Assembly: GCA_027603945.1 (NCBI GenBank)
Contig: JADIIU010000005.1
Coordinates: 1 to 64,000 of the forward strand
DNA: 64,000 bases
From: Terramyces sp. JEL0728
Taxonomy: Eukaryota > Chytridiomycota > Chytridiomycetes > Rhizophydiales > Terramycetaceae
Direction: 5' to 3'
Position 1 is the first letter of the stretch, and each line of letters starts with the position of its first letter. The notes below the pieces were generated by a model, which was given only the letters and a program-made list of their open reading frames with translations, made no database searches and had not been told where the DNA came from. Made by a program: the position numbers and the translations under genes. Shown one piece after another: positions 22,082 to 34,749 of the stretch.

Positions 22082-23980
22082 TTATAAAAGTTGAGTAGCG
22101 CGTTGGGCATAGTAGCGAACATCAACGTCAGAATCCTCACCAAGTTTGGACAAGATTGGCTTGACTTTCTCGCCAAGGACACCTTCTTGGCCTTTTTTAA
22201 GTAATGGAATCATAGTAGAATATGCCTTGGCAACATTAAAACGAATATTAGGGATTGGATCAATAGCTAGACCTGCTGCAATAGGTATAATATAGCTGCT
22301 AATTACTTCTGCTGTGACAGCTTGAGATATTGCCTACATTAAAGAATATTACTGCCAAAACCATCACTGTGGTCATTCTTTGAAGATAGTTTGGGTTTTT
22401 ACTCATGTCCTGAATCTTTGGCAGAATCATTTGCTTGGCCCAGTCAATTCCAAACACCTCTATGAGTTTTTTGATATTAGTTGTTGCGGCTTCTCTAATT
22501 GCATATACAACGTCATTTAACCAAGAGAGACACAAAGCTCCCAATTTCTCGTCAAAGAAAGCGACTCCCTACAGTTAGATCAGTTTACTAATTGATTAGC
22601 CAAAAGTGGGATATTTTCAATGATTGCCAATCTCACCCGCCATTGCTTGTCTTCTGCTAATTCAACAATAGCAGGCAACAAGGATTGCGATAATAATTGA
22701 ATACCAATCACTTGATTGACACCTTCCAATTTTGAGATAACATTCAATCGAACTTCTGAGGTTTCGTCCTTTAGTAAATGTAGGAATAGTGGCAATAAGT
22801 GTTCAATAGTAGCTGGTTTACCCAAAATTGGGGCCAATCCACTGATATTTACAGCCAAAGCAGCACGAACGTGTTGAGAAGTGTCAGTAGTGAGATCTTT
22901 GACGCAAGGCATGATTTCCAATAAAACAACATCAGGATTGATCAAACCGCAAAACCCTGGCAGTTGATTGCACAATGCGGTCCTAACTTCCGCTTCGTTG
23001 TCTTTGAGCAAGCGAATAAATGTTGGAACTAATTCGTCCTTGACAATTTCAGGTCCCACAATATTCGAAATCTAAAATCAATAGCCAAGTACTTGAACAA
23101 ATTTGTCAGCAATCATATATCTGACTCTCCAGGATTTATCGCCGCAAAGAGCTTTAAGTTGAGATAACAAGTGGGTTTTGACGCCATCAACTTTGAGAAT
23201 ATCTGCAATAACAATGAAATCTTCAACAGTCAACAAACGTACAGAGTCCTGTTCATCCTGAGATAAAGTGTTGAATAATGGTAAAATGTCCGAAACAATT
23301 ACTGCTGGAGTCAATGTCTTTGCGAATTTCTACAGTTACTTGAAAATTACAGCCATGTGAGTTGCAGCTGCCCTTCTCGCCATTGGTGTGTCATCATTAC
23401 AGAGCGTGGCGAACAATCTCGTTAATATTTAACTTACTTTCGCAACTCTTCTTTTACTTTATCAGAGCACAGCGGATATGCGGCAGCGTATAATCCACAA
23501 GCACTAGTTCTGCTTGTGAACCAATCACCAGAAGAGAGACGCTTGACCATTGGAATATAGTATTCTTCAATGTGAGGTTGAGGCATGGAAACAACAATTT
23601 TTGCTGCAGATTCGATTGCCTGTAATTAAAGCAAACAACACCTTTTCTCTGACAACTGTTTCTTCAACTCCGGCAAGCGTTTCTAATGGCCCTAAAAGCA
23701 AAAAGGCATGATTCTTCCCTCCTACATATTCAACAAAATCCCCAAGTTCTTCTGCAAGAGCCAGCAAGATTTCATCTTCGTCATCGATCGATTCTATTGT
23801 TATGATCCTTGTACCATCTAAAAATGGGACTAATTCCGTTCTAGTTCTTTCAGGTCCCAAAGCGAGCGCTATAGTTGAAAGCCTTCGGATAGCGTTGAGT
23901 CTCAAAACGATATCTTCATGTTTTAGCTCGTCAATTAATACTGCAATTGGATATAAAGCTTCGTCGGTTTCGTCAATCAT
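22082..23980 (-). CDS. TPD3: Protein phosphatase 2A scaffold (A/PR65) subunit
   Basis: Spliced product of 584 residues from eight exons; introns are 19-22 nt. It holds the catalytic C and regulatory B subunits of PP2A. It is built of about 15 HEAT repeats, recognisable from the start ([18 protein letters not shown]) through [49 protein letters not shown] and [23 protein letters not shown] to [15 protein letters not shown]. The length equals that of animal PR65 (589). The first intron is 21 nt and free of stops, so it is invisible in the open frame and would add seven residues (DGTRIIT-like) if retained. The start at 23980 is chosen because homologues begin just before DxxLYPIAVL. Confidence 0.95.
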
Positions 23981-24054
23981 AAAGATGGAATTTTTCGCGG
24001 TTGAAAATCTGGCAGCCACATCCAAAGCCTTGCCTGATCTATCGGTTGATATAA

Positions 24055-24678
24055 TTAAACATCTTTTATTATACAAAAAGAGTTGGAAAAGTGCATTTTG
24101 CAGTTTTGGTCAAGCTGCTTTGAACTTATGGGAATCACGAATTTTCCATTGTCTCGCTGCAGGGTAAATGCTGTCGGACATGGCAATTCACTCTTGATCA
24201 ACCCTATAAAGTCTTTGAGTGTGCAAGAGTCATGCACAAATACAGCGCCTGCTACTACATCACCGTAAAGTACGACAATTTCCAGTTTGGATTCCGGAAT
24301 GGCTGATATTTTCACTGGATCTCTCTTTTCTTCCTGTTGAATTTCTAGAGGCTTTCTCAGTTCAAGCACTGGTTCTTCCCACAGCTTGCTGACATCAGGA
24401 GCCCGAATATAATTGGGGATAAAATCCACCTTGGTTTCCTTCTTCATCAGGTCTATTGGTTTGCGCTGCTTAGTATCCAGTAAGTTTGCATCAGCTCCCC
24501 TGTTTAGCAATATTTTAACAAGCTCTTCGTGTCCTCTTGAGCATGCCCAATGCAGAGCCGTCCATCCATTCATTTTATTCTGATTGTTAATATCGGCACC
24601 ATTTTCTAGGTAAAATAATACTGCTTTTGTATTGCCGTTGGCCGATGCTTCTCGCAAGCTTTCATGTAAGTCTGCCAT
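24055..24678 (-). CDS. ANKRD40-like ankyrin repeat protein
   Basis: A 207-residue protein in one exon. Residues 5-95 form two to three ankyrin repeats ([27 protein letters not shown]). These are followed by [10 protein letters not shown], which resembles the FVPNYL motif after the repeats in animal ANKRD40, and a C-terminal globular domain ([23 protein letters not shown]). ANKRD40 shares both the N-terminal repeats and a small C-terminal domain of this type; its biochemical role is poorly known. An in-frame ATG at 24699 would add seven residues (MAKKIRI). The stop lies only 74 bases upstream of the PP2A scaffold start on the same strand. Confidence 0.75.
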   Translation of the reverse strand: MADLHESLREASANGNTKAVLFYLENGADINNQNKMNGWTALHWACSRGHEELVKILLNRGADANLLDTKQRKPIDLMKKETKVDFIPNYIRAPDVSKLWEEPVLELRKPLEIQQEEKRDPVKISAIPESKLEIVVLYGDVVAGAVFVHDSCTLKDFIGLIKSELPCPTAFTLQRDNGKFVIPISSKQLDQNCKMHFSNSFCIIKDV

Positions 24679-24780
24679 GATACGAATTTTTTTGGCCAAT
24701 CAAGCAAAATTCTCCGATATTCGAGCCGGCTCATCTTGGCTTGATTCAAAAAAAGTGTGAAAAAAAACCTACCTTTAAAA

Positions 24781-25560
24781 ATGTCCAACATTGTTATTTC
24801 AAAGAAGAGAAAGGTAAGTCAATACCGCTATTCATATAAAGACGGATTCTAATCTTAGTTTGTAGCTGATGGTGTTTTCTACGCCGAATTGAACGAATTC
24901 TTGCAAAGAGAATTGGCTGAAGAAGGTTACTCTGGAGTTGAAGTCAGAGTTACTCCAGCTCGCACTGAAATTATTATCCGTGCCACCAAGACTCAAAACG
25001 TATTAGGAGAAAAGGGACGTAGAATTCGTGAACTTACTTCAATTGTTCAAAAGAGATTCAACTTTGCAGAAAACACTGTCGAATTATACGCAGAAAAAGT
25101 AAACAACAGAGGTTTGTCTGCAGTTGCTCAAGCTGAATCTTTGAAATACAAGCTTTTGGCTGGTATGGTTGTCCGTCGTGCTTGTTACTCTGTTGTCCGT
25201 TTGGTTATGGAGTCTGGTGCCAAAGGTGTTGAAGTTGTTGTTTCTGGCAAACTTCGTGCAGCCCGTGCCAAGTCCATGAAGTTCCAAGATGGATTCATGA
25301 TTCACTCTGGTCAGCCAGCCAAAGACTACATTGACTATGCTGTCCGTCACGTATTGCTCCGTCAAGGTGTATTAGGTGTCAAGGTCAAGATTATGCACGA
25401 CTGGGATCCTACTGGTAAATTGGGACCAAAGAACCCATTGCCTGATCTTGTTACCATCCTTGAACCAAAGGAAGAAACCCCAATCACTGCTCCAGTTACC
25501 GTTTCTGCTCAACCACAAGCTGCTCCAGCCGCTGCTGCCCCTGAAGCTGCTGACTTTTAA
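24781..25560 (+). CDS. RPS3: Small ribosomal subunit protein uS3 (RPS3)
   Basis: Spliced product of 244 residues from two exons. It is part of the 40S subunit at the mRNA entry tunnel. It is highly conserved: [17 protein letters not shown]-domain [32 protein letters not shown] and [10 protein letters not shown]. The C-terminus is Ala/Pro-rich (about residues 222-244), as is common in this family. The single intron (24814-24858) is 45 nt, more than twice the window norm. It has a consensus-like 5' site (GTAAGT) and the tail TTCTAATCTTAG. Intron placement soon after the start is typical of ribosomal protein genes. It converges with AP-2 alpha with about 46 bases between stops. Confidence 0.98.
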
Positions 25561-25606
25561 ATAAACACTTTACATGTTTTCAGCTATTTATTTATTCGAA
25601 AAGTGT

Positions 25607-28476
25607 TTACTGAGAGAGCAGTGTAACTAGCTGGGCACAGATACATTCAGATACCTCGTCGTTGGTAGTTCGAACCGTGATACGATACATCTAAATCAGT
25701 GCGAATTACCTGGTACTCTCTATGGGATTCAACTCTGCCCAAACATCCAACTTTTCCTTTCGACGAACTGAAAATACCTGCAAAAGTCACATTATCTGGA
25801 TTTGGGTCGATTTCTGGCAAGATTGAGAAAGACACACCGCTAATTATGTTTGAAATTTTCTCAACATCGACAGCTGCGGTGTTGACCGTGACTTGTACTT
25901 CTTTAGGTGGGCCACCTATTTGTTTCCACCTACTAAAGAAATCGTCGCTCGTCAAGACACAGTTGCTTACGAATTTGGTTAGTATTAGTGGGAGTGTAAT
26001 AGGAATCTGAATATAATCTCCTTCGCAATAGAACTGGATCGTAATTGACGGGGAAATGAATTTTGGAGAGTCACATTGGATATTATACATTTGATGCATC
26101 TGCGTTGTGCCTGGAATCGTCGAGGCAATTCTATCGGCGATTTCGACATTTAACGAGCCAAATGCTTCTGTCACAGAAACGTTCGTAAATGAAGATTTGG
26201 TTTTGTTTCCAAAGAACAGTGCAATGCGTCCAAGGTGTCCTTGATACTCTGCCTTTACGCCAATTTGGATGAAATTATCTTCATACAACACTCCGTTTGG
26301 CTGAGACAACAGTTTTTTGTAATTAGCGATAATTGATTCGGGAGTGCCGGGACAATGTTGCAATTTGGCATTTTCAAATCCGCTTTGTGTTTGCTTTTGG
26401 GTAGGAGATGCTGCTCGAGATGTAGACTTTGGTTGCGGCGGCTCTGTATCTTGAATTACCAGCTGTTCTCTCTTTTCTTTCAAATCTTTTTGGTCTTCCT
26501 TTCCACCAATAGTCCAAGTGCGTAAATCCTCCGTGTCGTTGACTTTCTTTGTAAGCTGATTCAATAGCAGATTTCCTCTATCTGGGTAGTGGGGCATTTC
26601 TTCACAGACTGTTTGCAATATTTGTTCATTGTCCATTTTTGCTATAGTCAAAAACTCACAGGCTCTTTGTTGCAGTTCTGTATCCAAGACGTGCTGGTAA
26701 ACTTCAAACACTTTGATGATTTCTCCTTTGATTTCAGGGAAAAGATTGATGAACTTCAAATAAGTGGATAATAATATTGCCCTGGTTGAAGATGAGAACA
26801 GGCCAAATTTGGAGTGAAGGGCCATAAACTGTTCGAAAGGGGAACAGCCTGGGGATTCTACAATTATGTGTCCAAATTCGCCTAAGATATGGCCTGCGAT
26901 TTTTAGCGTAACCTCATGGCAATGTGGTTGTTTAACAGCCTGCAAAATCGTATATGCAGCGTACTCTCTTAAATCTATGACGTTTGTAACAATTTGAACG
27001 ACTCTGAACCAGAGAGAGTCGCTAGCTGCGTCGCCAGCTGTCGTGATTAGTTTCAAAATAACATCCACGTACCAAGTGTATTCTGTCACGAATTTTTCCG
27101 CTACAATCGCAATTTTTAAAACCAATTCTTCTTGGAATTCATAATCAGAGTTTGAAAGATAGTTGAGCATTTCTTCAACAGTCACTCGAGCATTTTCTTT
27201 GTTGCACATACTGTACAGTAGATCCAACGCTCTTCTTCGTATGCTGATGTCTTCTTTTTCATTCAAGCACTGAATGACTAGGTTCTGATACTGTCCAAGC
27301 ATTTTTAGAGGGTCTCCTGTTGCAGCTACATGCGCCATTGTCTCCATTGACAAGTATCGTAAATTAGTATCCTTTCCATTCAAGAAACTTCCAAAAATCC
27401 TGCAAGCCTGGTCGATTAATGGAGATGACGGATTAACATGTAACGCCAGATTGACAGTTTCGAATAGCACAGAGTTCAGCGCATTTAGTTGATTGTGGTT
27501 TTTGACCGCTACATCGGTTGACGAAATTACTTTTTTCATTACACTTTCAAGCTCATTCATCACAGTTGGCACAGCAGCTACGCTTAGAAACACTTTACGG
27601 GCTGGATAGTACTGAAGAATTCGCAGCAGCCTGATTTGCAACCACGGGGCTGGGATCTTGTAGTACAGATATTTGGCATCAAAATCCCCATAAACCACAA
27701 TCTGGTTCAACTTTGAAATGACTTTTGTGACGCTTCCACTGAATTGGTCGGGATAAGTTTGAACCAAGGCAGTAACTAGACAAGCTGCACTATGCAAGAC
27801 ACCCTATAATTAATCAAGAGTACCAAATTCTTGTCATCAAGCACTTTTAAAATATCTGGAGCCCAATCATTGACAGGAATGATTTCTGGATATCTCCTGT
27901 ATATCTTCAATAAACACAGCCCTGCCTTCTTTTTTACAAATGAGGAAACAGAGCTAGATTAATCCGAGTTACTTTGATGTAAATAGCTTGAAAATATCCT
28001 CAACAAGCGATTCAGACAAATCTTTCCCGCCAATGTTTGCAATTGCATGTAGTGCTAGACAGCAAGATATTTCATTTGAATCCATCAAATCTTTTCTAAT
28101 TGAATGAACTACTAATTTAATCAAGTCATTGGTTTCGTTAACCAGGAGCGTAACCGCCAAGTATCCCTGGATTAAACTTGATGTACGATTTGCTTTTCGG
28201 AATACTTTGCTGAATTCAAAAGGTTTACAGCCTCAACATGGCCGAAATCAATTTCGTATCCGATAATATACATGTAAAGCAGCTTGCAAATATACTTTTT
28301 CTTGTTGTATCCGTTCAAATTGGGGTCTGAATTATTCGCAAACAACCTTTAAATTTCGATCGGATATTCGCAAGTTCCTTGTTGACTCTCTTCTGCTCCA
28401 AATCTCTAATCCGGCCTGAGTATTAATCCGGTTTACATGTCCTCATTTCCGCAATGAAATTCACCAGTCCATTCAT
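25607..28476 (-). CDS. APL3: AP-2 adaptor complex large subunit alpha
   Basis: Spliced product of 916 residues from seven exons, with introns of 19-21 nt. It is the alpha subunit of the clathrin adaptor at the plasma membrane; it binds PIP2 and accessory proteins. The N-terminal trunk of helical repeats is clear: [29 protein letters not shown] (basic lipid-contacting patch), [25 protein letters not shown]-like [41 protein letters not shown] hinge of about 90 residues (Pro/Gln/Ser-rich, about residues 645-705) follows. The C-terminal ear ([23 protein letters not shown]) is complete, ending in [17 protein letters not shown] after the last 19-nt intron. Match to alpha is better than to gamma, epsilon or delta adaptins. 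Confidence 0.94.
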
Positions 28477-28573
28477 GGAATTGTGGTTTTGAAAGAATTT
28501 GAGGTTTTTGTCTGTCGACTATCGTTAGGAACTCTTACTCCACTCATTTGGATTAAAAAGTTGCGCGAAAACT

Positions 28574-29709
28574 ATGTTCACATTTACAACGACCACGAAT
28601 CCCAGGCCGTACACACCAACGGATCAGGCTGAAGATTTATTTGAAAATTATTTAACACGAGAAAAGCTGGTTAGTTTGAATTAACCCAGAAACGGATTAC
28701 TGGGGCAGACGAATTAGAAAATGTAGAATTTTTAGAATTGAAGGTGGATAGTAGAAAGACCGGGTTAGGAGAAATTGGTAGATTAATAATAACCAAAGGG
28801 ATTAATTTGCTCGGTCTGCAGCAATTAAAATTGAACAATAGCTATATACCAATGGTTAGGTACGCGTAGATATAATTCAGGGAATTGGGGACAGGATACA
28901 CGAATCTGACTGTTCTGTGGATGGCAAGATGTAACCTGGAAGATTTAGATGGGATTGGCTCATTCACACAACTCAAGGAGCTTTACTTGGCATACAATCG
29001 GATTAATGAAATATCAGACCTGGGAAGATTAGAATTCCTGCAAGTGCTTGATTTGGAAAGGTAGTTTATTGCCTAATCAGTAATGTTATAACAACTATTT
29101 CGGAATTGGAGTACCTTAGTTTATGCGGCAATTTGCAAAACTTGACAACAGAGGGTAATCCAATCCAGTTTCAAGATCTATCACCACACTCGCCAGATTT
29201 TGAATCAAGCGCGAGGACTCAGATACTTGCCATATTACCAGATTTGAAGATATTGGACGACATTCCAGTTGAAGCAAATAATTGTAAAAAACCTAATTCA
29301 GCAATACACCGGCCCTCAACTTCATATGGAAGAAGATCTAAAACACCTATTAATGCACTCAAGCCTGAACCAGCGCGTCCGACATCGTCGCTAGGTGAAC
29401 GGAATCCAATGGTAGACGCATCAAGTTCTCTTACCCAAGGTACTCACTATTAATCCAGGCGTACCACTGGCCGGCAACCCAATCTTGATGCTGCGTAAAA
29501 AGAAATCAAGCCATAAACCAGATGTCCTAGTCTTGGACCCAATCCCAGTGGTTTTAGAAACCCCAGCACCACCAACGACAAAGAGAGAAGGTAAAACACC
29601 AAGAAAAATCAGAGTATCAGAGCCAGACAAATTACTACAATCGTTATACTTGAACGATGCAAAACCAGTGAAAATGGAAACGAATATGGCAGTAGTAAAT
29701 CAAATGTAA
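28574..29709 (+). CDS. LRRC56: Leucine-rich repeat protein, LRRC56 (ODA8) type
   Basis: Spliced product of 351 residues from five exons; introns are 19-21 nt. LRRC56/ODA8 acts in assembly or transport of outer dynein arms. The order of landmarks is that of LRRC56: an N-terminal helix (ENYLTREKL), LQQLKLNNSYIPMVRELGTG, TVLWMARCNLEDLDGIG, LKELYLAYNRINEISDLGRL, and LTTEGNPIQF before a cap that reads ILAILPDLKILDDIP. The C-terminal 120 residues are Pro/Lys-rich and variable. The 3' end lies only 7 bases from the end of the convergent gene at 29717. This is the second axonemal assembly gene in the window. Confidence 0.85.
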
Positions 29710-29716
29710 AAATATA

Positions 29717-30191
29717 TTATACTTCTTTGCGACTCTTTCTCGCGTCTCTAATATTGGAAAGTTCTCTTTCTCGTTTGTTTTGAAGCATTAGAAATTCGAT
29801 TGCTTTCAATAACCGCGTGTTTATGGATTGCTCGGTATCAAGCTACATTAGATAGAGTTACTTTGTCTATTTCCTCGTGTTTTCTGTCCAATAGTTTCTT
29901 TTTGGTTGTATCTTTTTGATTGACTGCTATGAATCGTTTAAGCTTGCGTTTCTTCATTGGGTCAACATTGAGGATGTGGTACAGTTGGGGTTTGAATTGC
30001 GGAACGTATGTTTGAAAATCAGTGTATCTGTCCATGAAATCTTTTATAGAGTATTCTGGCTCCAAGTCTATCGATTTGCTTTTCTTTATGGAATTCATGT
30101 GGACGCGAGAGAAATATTGACGCCTTACCACTTTTGGGGGGGAAACAAATGTTTGTCTGTAATTGTTTGTTTTCAGTTTTTACTGGCACAT
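29717..30191 (-). CDS. Small basic protein of unknown family
   Basis: Spliced product of 142 residues from three exons (introns 27 nt near the start and 19 nt near the end), closing in frame. It begins MCQQTFVSPPKVVRRQYF, has an acidic-hydrophobic middle (EPEYSIKDFMDRYTDFQTYVP), a basic stretch (MKKRKLKRFIAVNQKD) and a predicted C-terminal helix rich in Lys, Glu and Arg (LLKAIEFLMLQNKRERELSNIR). I do not recognise it. It sits between LRRC56 (convergent, 7-base gap) and CtIP (same strand, 70 bases upstream). A flagellar role is only a guess from one neighbour. The first exon codes for just under three residues, so the start is less certain than the rest. Confidence 0.55.
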
Positions 30192-30261
30192 TCTTTACAG
30201 TACAATTTAATATTTGTGAAATTTTGAAACCCCCAATGTTGGCAATTTATTACAATATATA

Positions 30262-31278
30262 CTAGCTGCTTCTTCGTTTTTTCCTTGTACTTTCAATTTC
30301 TTGTGTGGTTGGGAAATCGACATCCCAGTACCACGGAGGCGTGTCAGGTCTCTTACTCCATTCGCGGTGTCTTGAAATAACTTGCCGCCGATCTTTGTCA
30401 ACAACGCCCAATTCTTTAAATGGTTGCAGGTTGGCAGTTAATCGGTAATACTTGTGTTAATTACAACTTACATCTGCACAACATGGGCAATCTCTTCCGT
30501 GCATTTTTCTGCGAGTTTCTTTATCTCGCACCACTTCTTGGTATTTAAAAGTCGGTCGAGTAGCTGATGAAACAGATCGTTTTAGTCTAGTTTCTTTTGC
30601 GTGGTCTAATGGTGAGCTTGGTACATCAATAATCTTTTTTGGGCCAGGCGACTTGCTCATTTTTACAATTGGGGTGGATTTGAACAGAGTGTTGTCTTTA
30701 TCGGATACTGGTTTGTCTTTTAATTGCTTGGTTTCAACAGGTGTTTTTGCCAATGTTTCTGGTAAAAACTGTTTCTGGCAAGTAGGTATTTCACTAGTAG
30801 CGCTTGAAGTAGCATCGCAACCATCTTGCTTGTTTTCAGCTCCAAGTTGTCTTTTCAGGTGCTCGATTTCCATTGTAAATTTAATTCTTTCATCCCCAAT
30901 CTTTTTAAACAACTTTAAATTCTCTGCTGTTAATTTGCTAATCGTCTTGTTTTTGATTTGCTCCCATTCAGATACTCCAGGGTCTTTGATTTTCGAAAGG
31001 GAACAGCGTTCAGTCAGTTCTGCGCATCTAAGAGCTAATTTCTGCACATGGTTTTCCAGACGGTTTGAATTTATTTCTTTTTGTTCTAAAAGCAAGTTTA
31101 ATCTGATTATTTCTTCATTTCGGGTGTTGGTTGATTCCTTTAGTAGATTTATTGATTCCAGCTGGCCGGTAATAGTTTGTTCAAGTTCAGCTATTCTTGT
31201 TATGCTTTGGTTGATAATATCGGTATTGTTATCCAGTAAACCTGACAGCTGAAGCAGAATTTCTGATTTTTCTCTCAT
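30262..31278 (-). CDS. DNA-end resection factor CtIP/Ctp1/Sae2
   Basis: Spliced product of 331 residues from two exons (intron 21 nt). The family activates the Mre11 nuclease to start resection of double-strand breaks. The N-terminal 140 residues are coiled coil, consistent with the tetramerisation region. The C-terminus carries both family hallmarks: a FKYQEVVRDKETRRKMHGRDCPCC block (CxxC, KY-VR) and, after the intron, SRHRE with KRPDTPPWYWDVDFP (the RHR DNA-binding motif and the TPP-W-x-DFP box). The C-terminal region between them is spaced as in Ctp1. The intron falls directly after the CxxC block, so the RHR part lies in another frame. An in-frame non-ATG extension to 31302 exists. The start of CFAP298's stop region lies about 30 bases away. 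Confidence 0.88.
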
Positions 31279-31311
31279 TCGGACAAACCGCAGAAAATTC
31301 AAAGGAAATAT

Positions 31312-32229
31312 TTATTTCATACCAAATTTAATATCCCTCATTCCGTTAAAGGCGCGCTTCAAACTCTTTGGATCAGCCCAAGAGCTATGTAAATAATCAT
31401 CCTCTTCATTCTCCAACAACTCTTTGTTTTGCTGTTCCTTCTTGTAGTAATACGCCATCAGATTCTTTTGTTCTTGTTCAGACAGCGTTGCTTCTCTAAT
31501 TGGCTGTCCTTGTCCTACTTTTTGCATTTTTACAACAATTTTGGTCTTGTCATTCTTTCCCACATATGAAGCCAAAGTGTTTGATTTCAGGTCTTTGCCT
31601 GCCCACCAAAGGGATGTTTCTCCCGGTACAAACAAATCTTTGGATGCCTTGGTTAGTGAGTAGCTACTTGAGTTCCCTCTAAATCTTCTGTATTGTCTAT
31701 TGCAGCTCTAGTCGGATCGTATGGCGGTAAACCTTGCGGGAAGACAATGGTAATCGCAGCACTAATATTTTCAAACTGTTTTTTCAAATCTTGTCCGGTT
31801 AATGATTTCAACTGCTTGATTTGCTTTGCTGGTTCAAGGGTTGCTTTAATACAAGCTGCAGCTTCAGGACCGCATTCTGCATTAACATATTGTACCTAAT
31901 CCGACCCTAGTTCCTGTTGGGCAAGTAACTCTGTAAAAAGTGAATCCGTTCATTTCAACCGGCACTTTTGGTGCAGCCTTACTATTGGCCAATTCATCCA
32001 GCTGGTCTTCAGTGTATCCTTTTTCCATTTCAGGTTTTTCAGGTCCGTACAAAATCAAATCTTCGGTTGCTCATATAAACAAATAAATACCAGTAATCAA
32101 GCGATCTAATCTCTTGTAGTCGTTGTAGAGGTTTACGAGCTGCGTTATGAGTTCGCCCATTTCAGTGTTGACTGTAGTTTCATAACAAAATGCTGATTCT
32201 TCTCCTCGTTTCAAATTAATCACCACCAT
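31312..32229 (-). CDS. CFAP298: Cilia- and flagella-associated protein 298 (C21orf59/Kurly)
   Basis: Spliced product of 285 residues from four exons; introns are 21, 19 and 20 nt; human CFAP298 has 290. It is needed for dynein-arm assembly and polarised ciliary motility. Matches: start MVVINLKRGEESAF, FPQGLPPYDPTRAAID, SLWWAGKDLKSNTLASYVGKNDKTKIVVKMQ, EQKNLMAYYYKKEQQ, and SSWADPKSLKRAFNGMRDIKFG at the C-terminus. It is the third axonemal assembly gene here. Tandem with CtIP on the same strand, and divergent from the PLP-homeostasis gene at 32433 with a gap of about 200 bases. Confidence 0.95.
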
Positions 32230-32432
32230 GACGCGTAAAGTTTTGTTGCAGGCGCGAATTAAATACCCTCCTTCTAGAATATCCCCATTCAAGTTTATAA
32301 GTAGAATGGCAATTACAATTATCTTTGAATCTAATACGAAAAAATACTTGAGTAAATCATTTGGTATACCACCAGACTACTGGGAGTTTGTCGAGAATAC
32401 ATCTATTTGAACACTGACATATTCCAGCTTTC

Positions 32433-33208
<776 letters not shown>

Positions 33209-33391
33209 ACTCTTGATTCAGGCTGTCATATGAATCTTGTGTAAACGATTTTTCAAGGTTGTACTTCTCCAATGTCTAGCATGCATCGCGCCATTTGAAC
33301 GCATTCTTTCTTCAACAAAGCGCTGAAGCCTAAATTTGATGCTAGTTTCGTCTATACTCATCGCCAAAGCTAAAAACGCGTTTTAATCTCA

Positions 33392-33948
33392 ATGCGAAGA
33401 AGACACAATGAACGAGATTTACTAGACCCAGCAAAGGGAGGCTCAAGTATCTACGTGGTCCACCTAATCCAACAAATGCGCAACTACCAAAACGGCAATA
33501 TCCAAACAAAAACAAAAGTACTGCGAGATATCCAACAAGGTGTTTACACCGGCGGGCTGGTTATAGAACAAGTACAAATAGCTAACAAAAGTATATCAAA
33601 AAAGATCCGAGGATAATTGAAATTTGTTTGAAGGCTATAGATGAGGCAGAACCAATGGCACTACGAATCCAAGCTACAAAGTTACTGGGAGTGTTTTGTC
33701 ACGGCCAATCCCCCTTACTTGAAGCCTTGTTTGACCTAAATGTAATGGAGCGCTTGGTAGAGCTACTGGATAGTAAGAATTTGACACTGAAAATGTGGAG
33801 TTTGCATGCAATGTTTCTCTTATCTGTAAAGAACTGGGAGAGGTATAAAAAGGTTATTATTGAACCGCATATAGATGTAATTATTGGTAACTTAGAAAGT
33901 CGTATCAGAGTTGACCAATGCGGATTGGACTGGGTTTGGGTCGAATGA
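33392..33948 (+). CDS. ARM/HEAT-repeat-like protein
   Basis: Spliced product of 178 residues from two exons (20-nt intron 33572-33591, GTACAAATAGCTAACAAAAG). The first 55 residues are basic. From about residue 60 on the pattern is that of alpha-helical ARM or HEAT repeats (RIIEICLKAIDEAEPMALRIQATKLLGVF, LFDLNVMERLVELLDSKNLTLKMWSLHAMFLLS). The C-terminus at 33948 is uncertain: open frames and splice-like sites continue towards 34010 (GACAG followed by a GTTTC...GCAG pair), so more exons may exist. I do not recognise the family. Some flagellar spoke proteins are ARM proteins, but no specific similarity supports that here. Confidence 0.6.
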
Positions 33949-34061
33949 AGCCGACAGGTTTCAAAACCTAATCTTCCTTACGCAGTTCAGAGAGTCCGTA
34001 TAACAGACGCGCAGTTGGTATGTACTAGTAATAAAGCAATGAAATTATACAGTAAAGCAGT

Positions 34062-34749
34062 TTATTGGACTTTGGCAAAACGTTCAGCAACGTTTTTCCA
34101 GTTAACAACATTCCAGATCGCCTTTAAATAATCAGGTCTTACATTCTTGTACTGCAAATAATAAGCATGTTCCCAAACATCAACACCGAGCAATGGGGTC
34201 AAGTGGGTTAATGGATCTTGATTTGGAGTAGTGGCAATCTCAAGTTTCTTGGTTTCCGCATTGTAGCCTAGCCATCCCCATCCAGATCCTTGTACAGCTG
34301 CAGATTGGGTAGCAAATTTAGTTTGGAACTTTTCCAAATTACCGAAATCACGCTTGATTGCATCCAAAAGTGGTCCTGAAGCCAATTCACCACCGCCATT
34401 CTTGTGAGAAGTCAAGTTGGACCAAAAGATGCTGTGATTGATATGGCCTAAATTAGCAAATATTACCACCACCATTGAATTTCAATGCACCTTGTAAAGC
34501 GATTTGTGAAGTTACATCTTTTTGTGAAATGGCTTTATCAAGTTTTTCTTCAGCGACATTCAAATTGGAAACATACGTTTGATGGTGCTTTGAATGGTGA
34601 AGTTGCATGATTTCGGCTTTGGGTCAGTAAAAAGTACCGGAAATGTATGGTTCGAGTGCATTGTAGTCGTATGGAAGGTCTGGGAGAGAATGCTTGGAAC
34701 GAGAGAGCGGGATATGTGCACGGCGAATTGCAGATTTGAAAGTGTTCAT
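34062..34749 (-). CDS. SOD2: Manganese/iron superoxide dismutase, mitochondrial
   Basis: Spliced product of 215 residues from three exons (introns 21 and 19 nt). It removes superoxide in the mitochondrial matrix. Residues 1-25 ([20 protein letters not shown]) form a basic, Ser/Arg-rich targeting sequence. [32 protein letters not shown] carries the first metal His; NHSIFW the second; [11 protein letters not shown] the Asp and final His. GSGWGWLGY is the family active-site stretch. The length fits MnSOD (about 200-230). Mn versus Fe use cannot be read with certainty, but the eukaryotic mitochondrial context favours Mn. Confidence 0.96.

Noticed and set aside
29700..30450. CtIP C-terminus and the unknown small gene as one gene
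   Set aside because: CtIP closes with its own stop at 30262 after the complete TPP-W-DFP box, and the small gene has its own ATG at 30191.
32228..32410. Plus-strand 60-codon frame between CFAP298 and the PLP-homeostasis gene
   Set aside because: It overlaps the CFAP298 start antisense and has no recognisable features; the spacer is more likely a shared promoter.
33572..33610. A 14-nt intron (GTATATCAAAAAAG) in the ARM-like gene
   Set aside because: A normal 20-nt intron a few bases upstream (33572-33591) gives the same downstream frame and a better protein.
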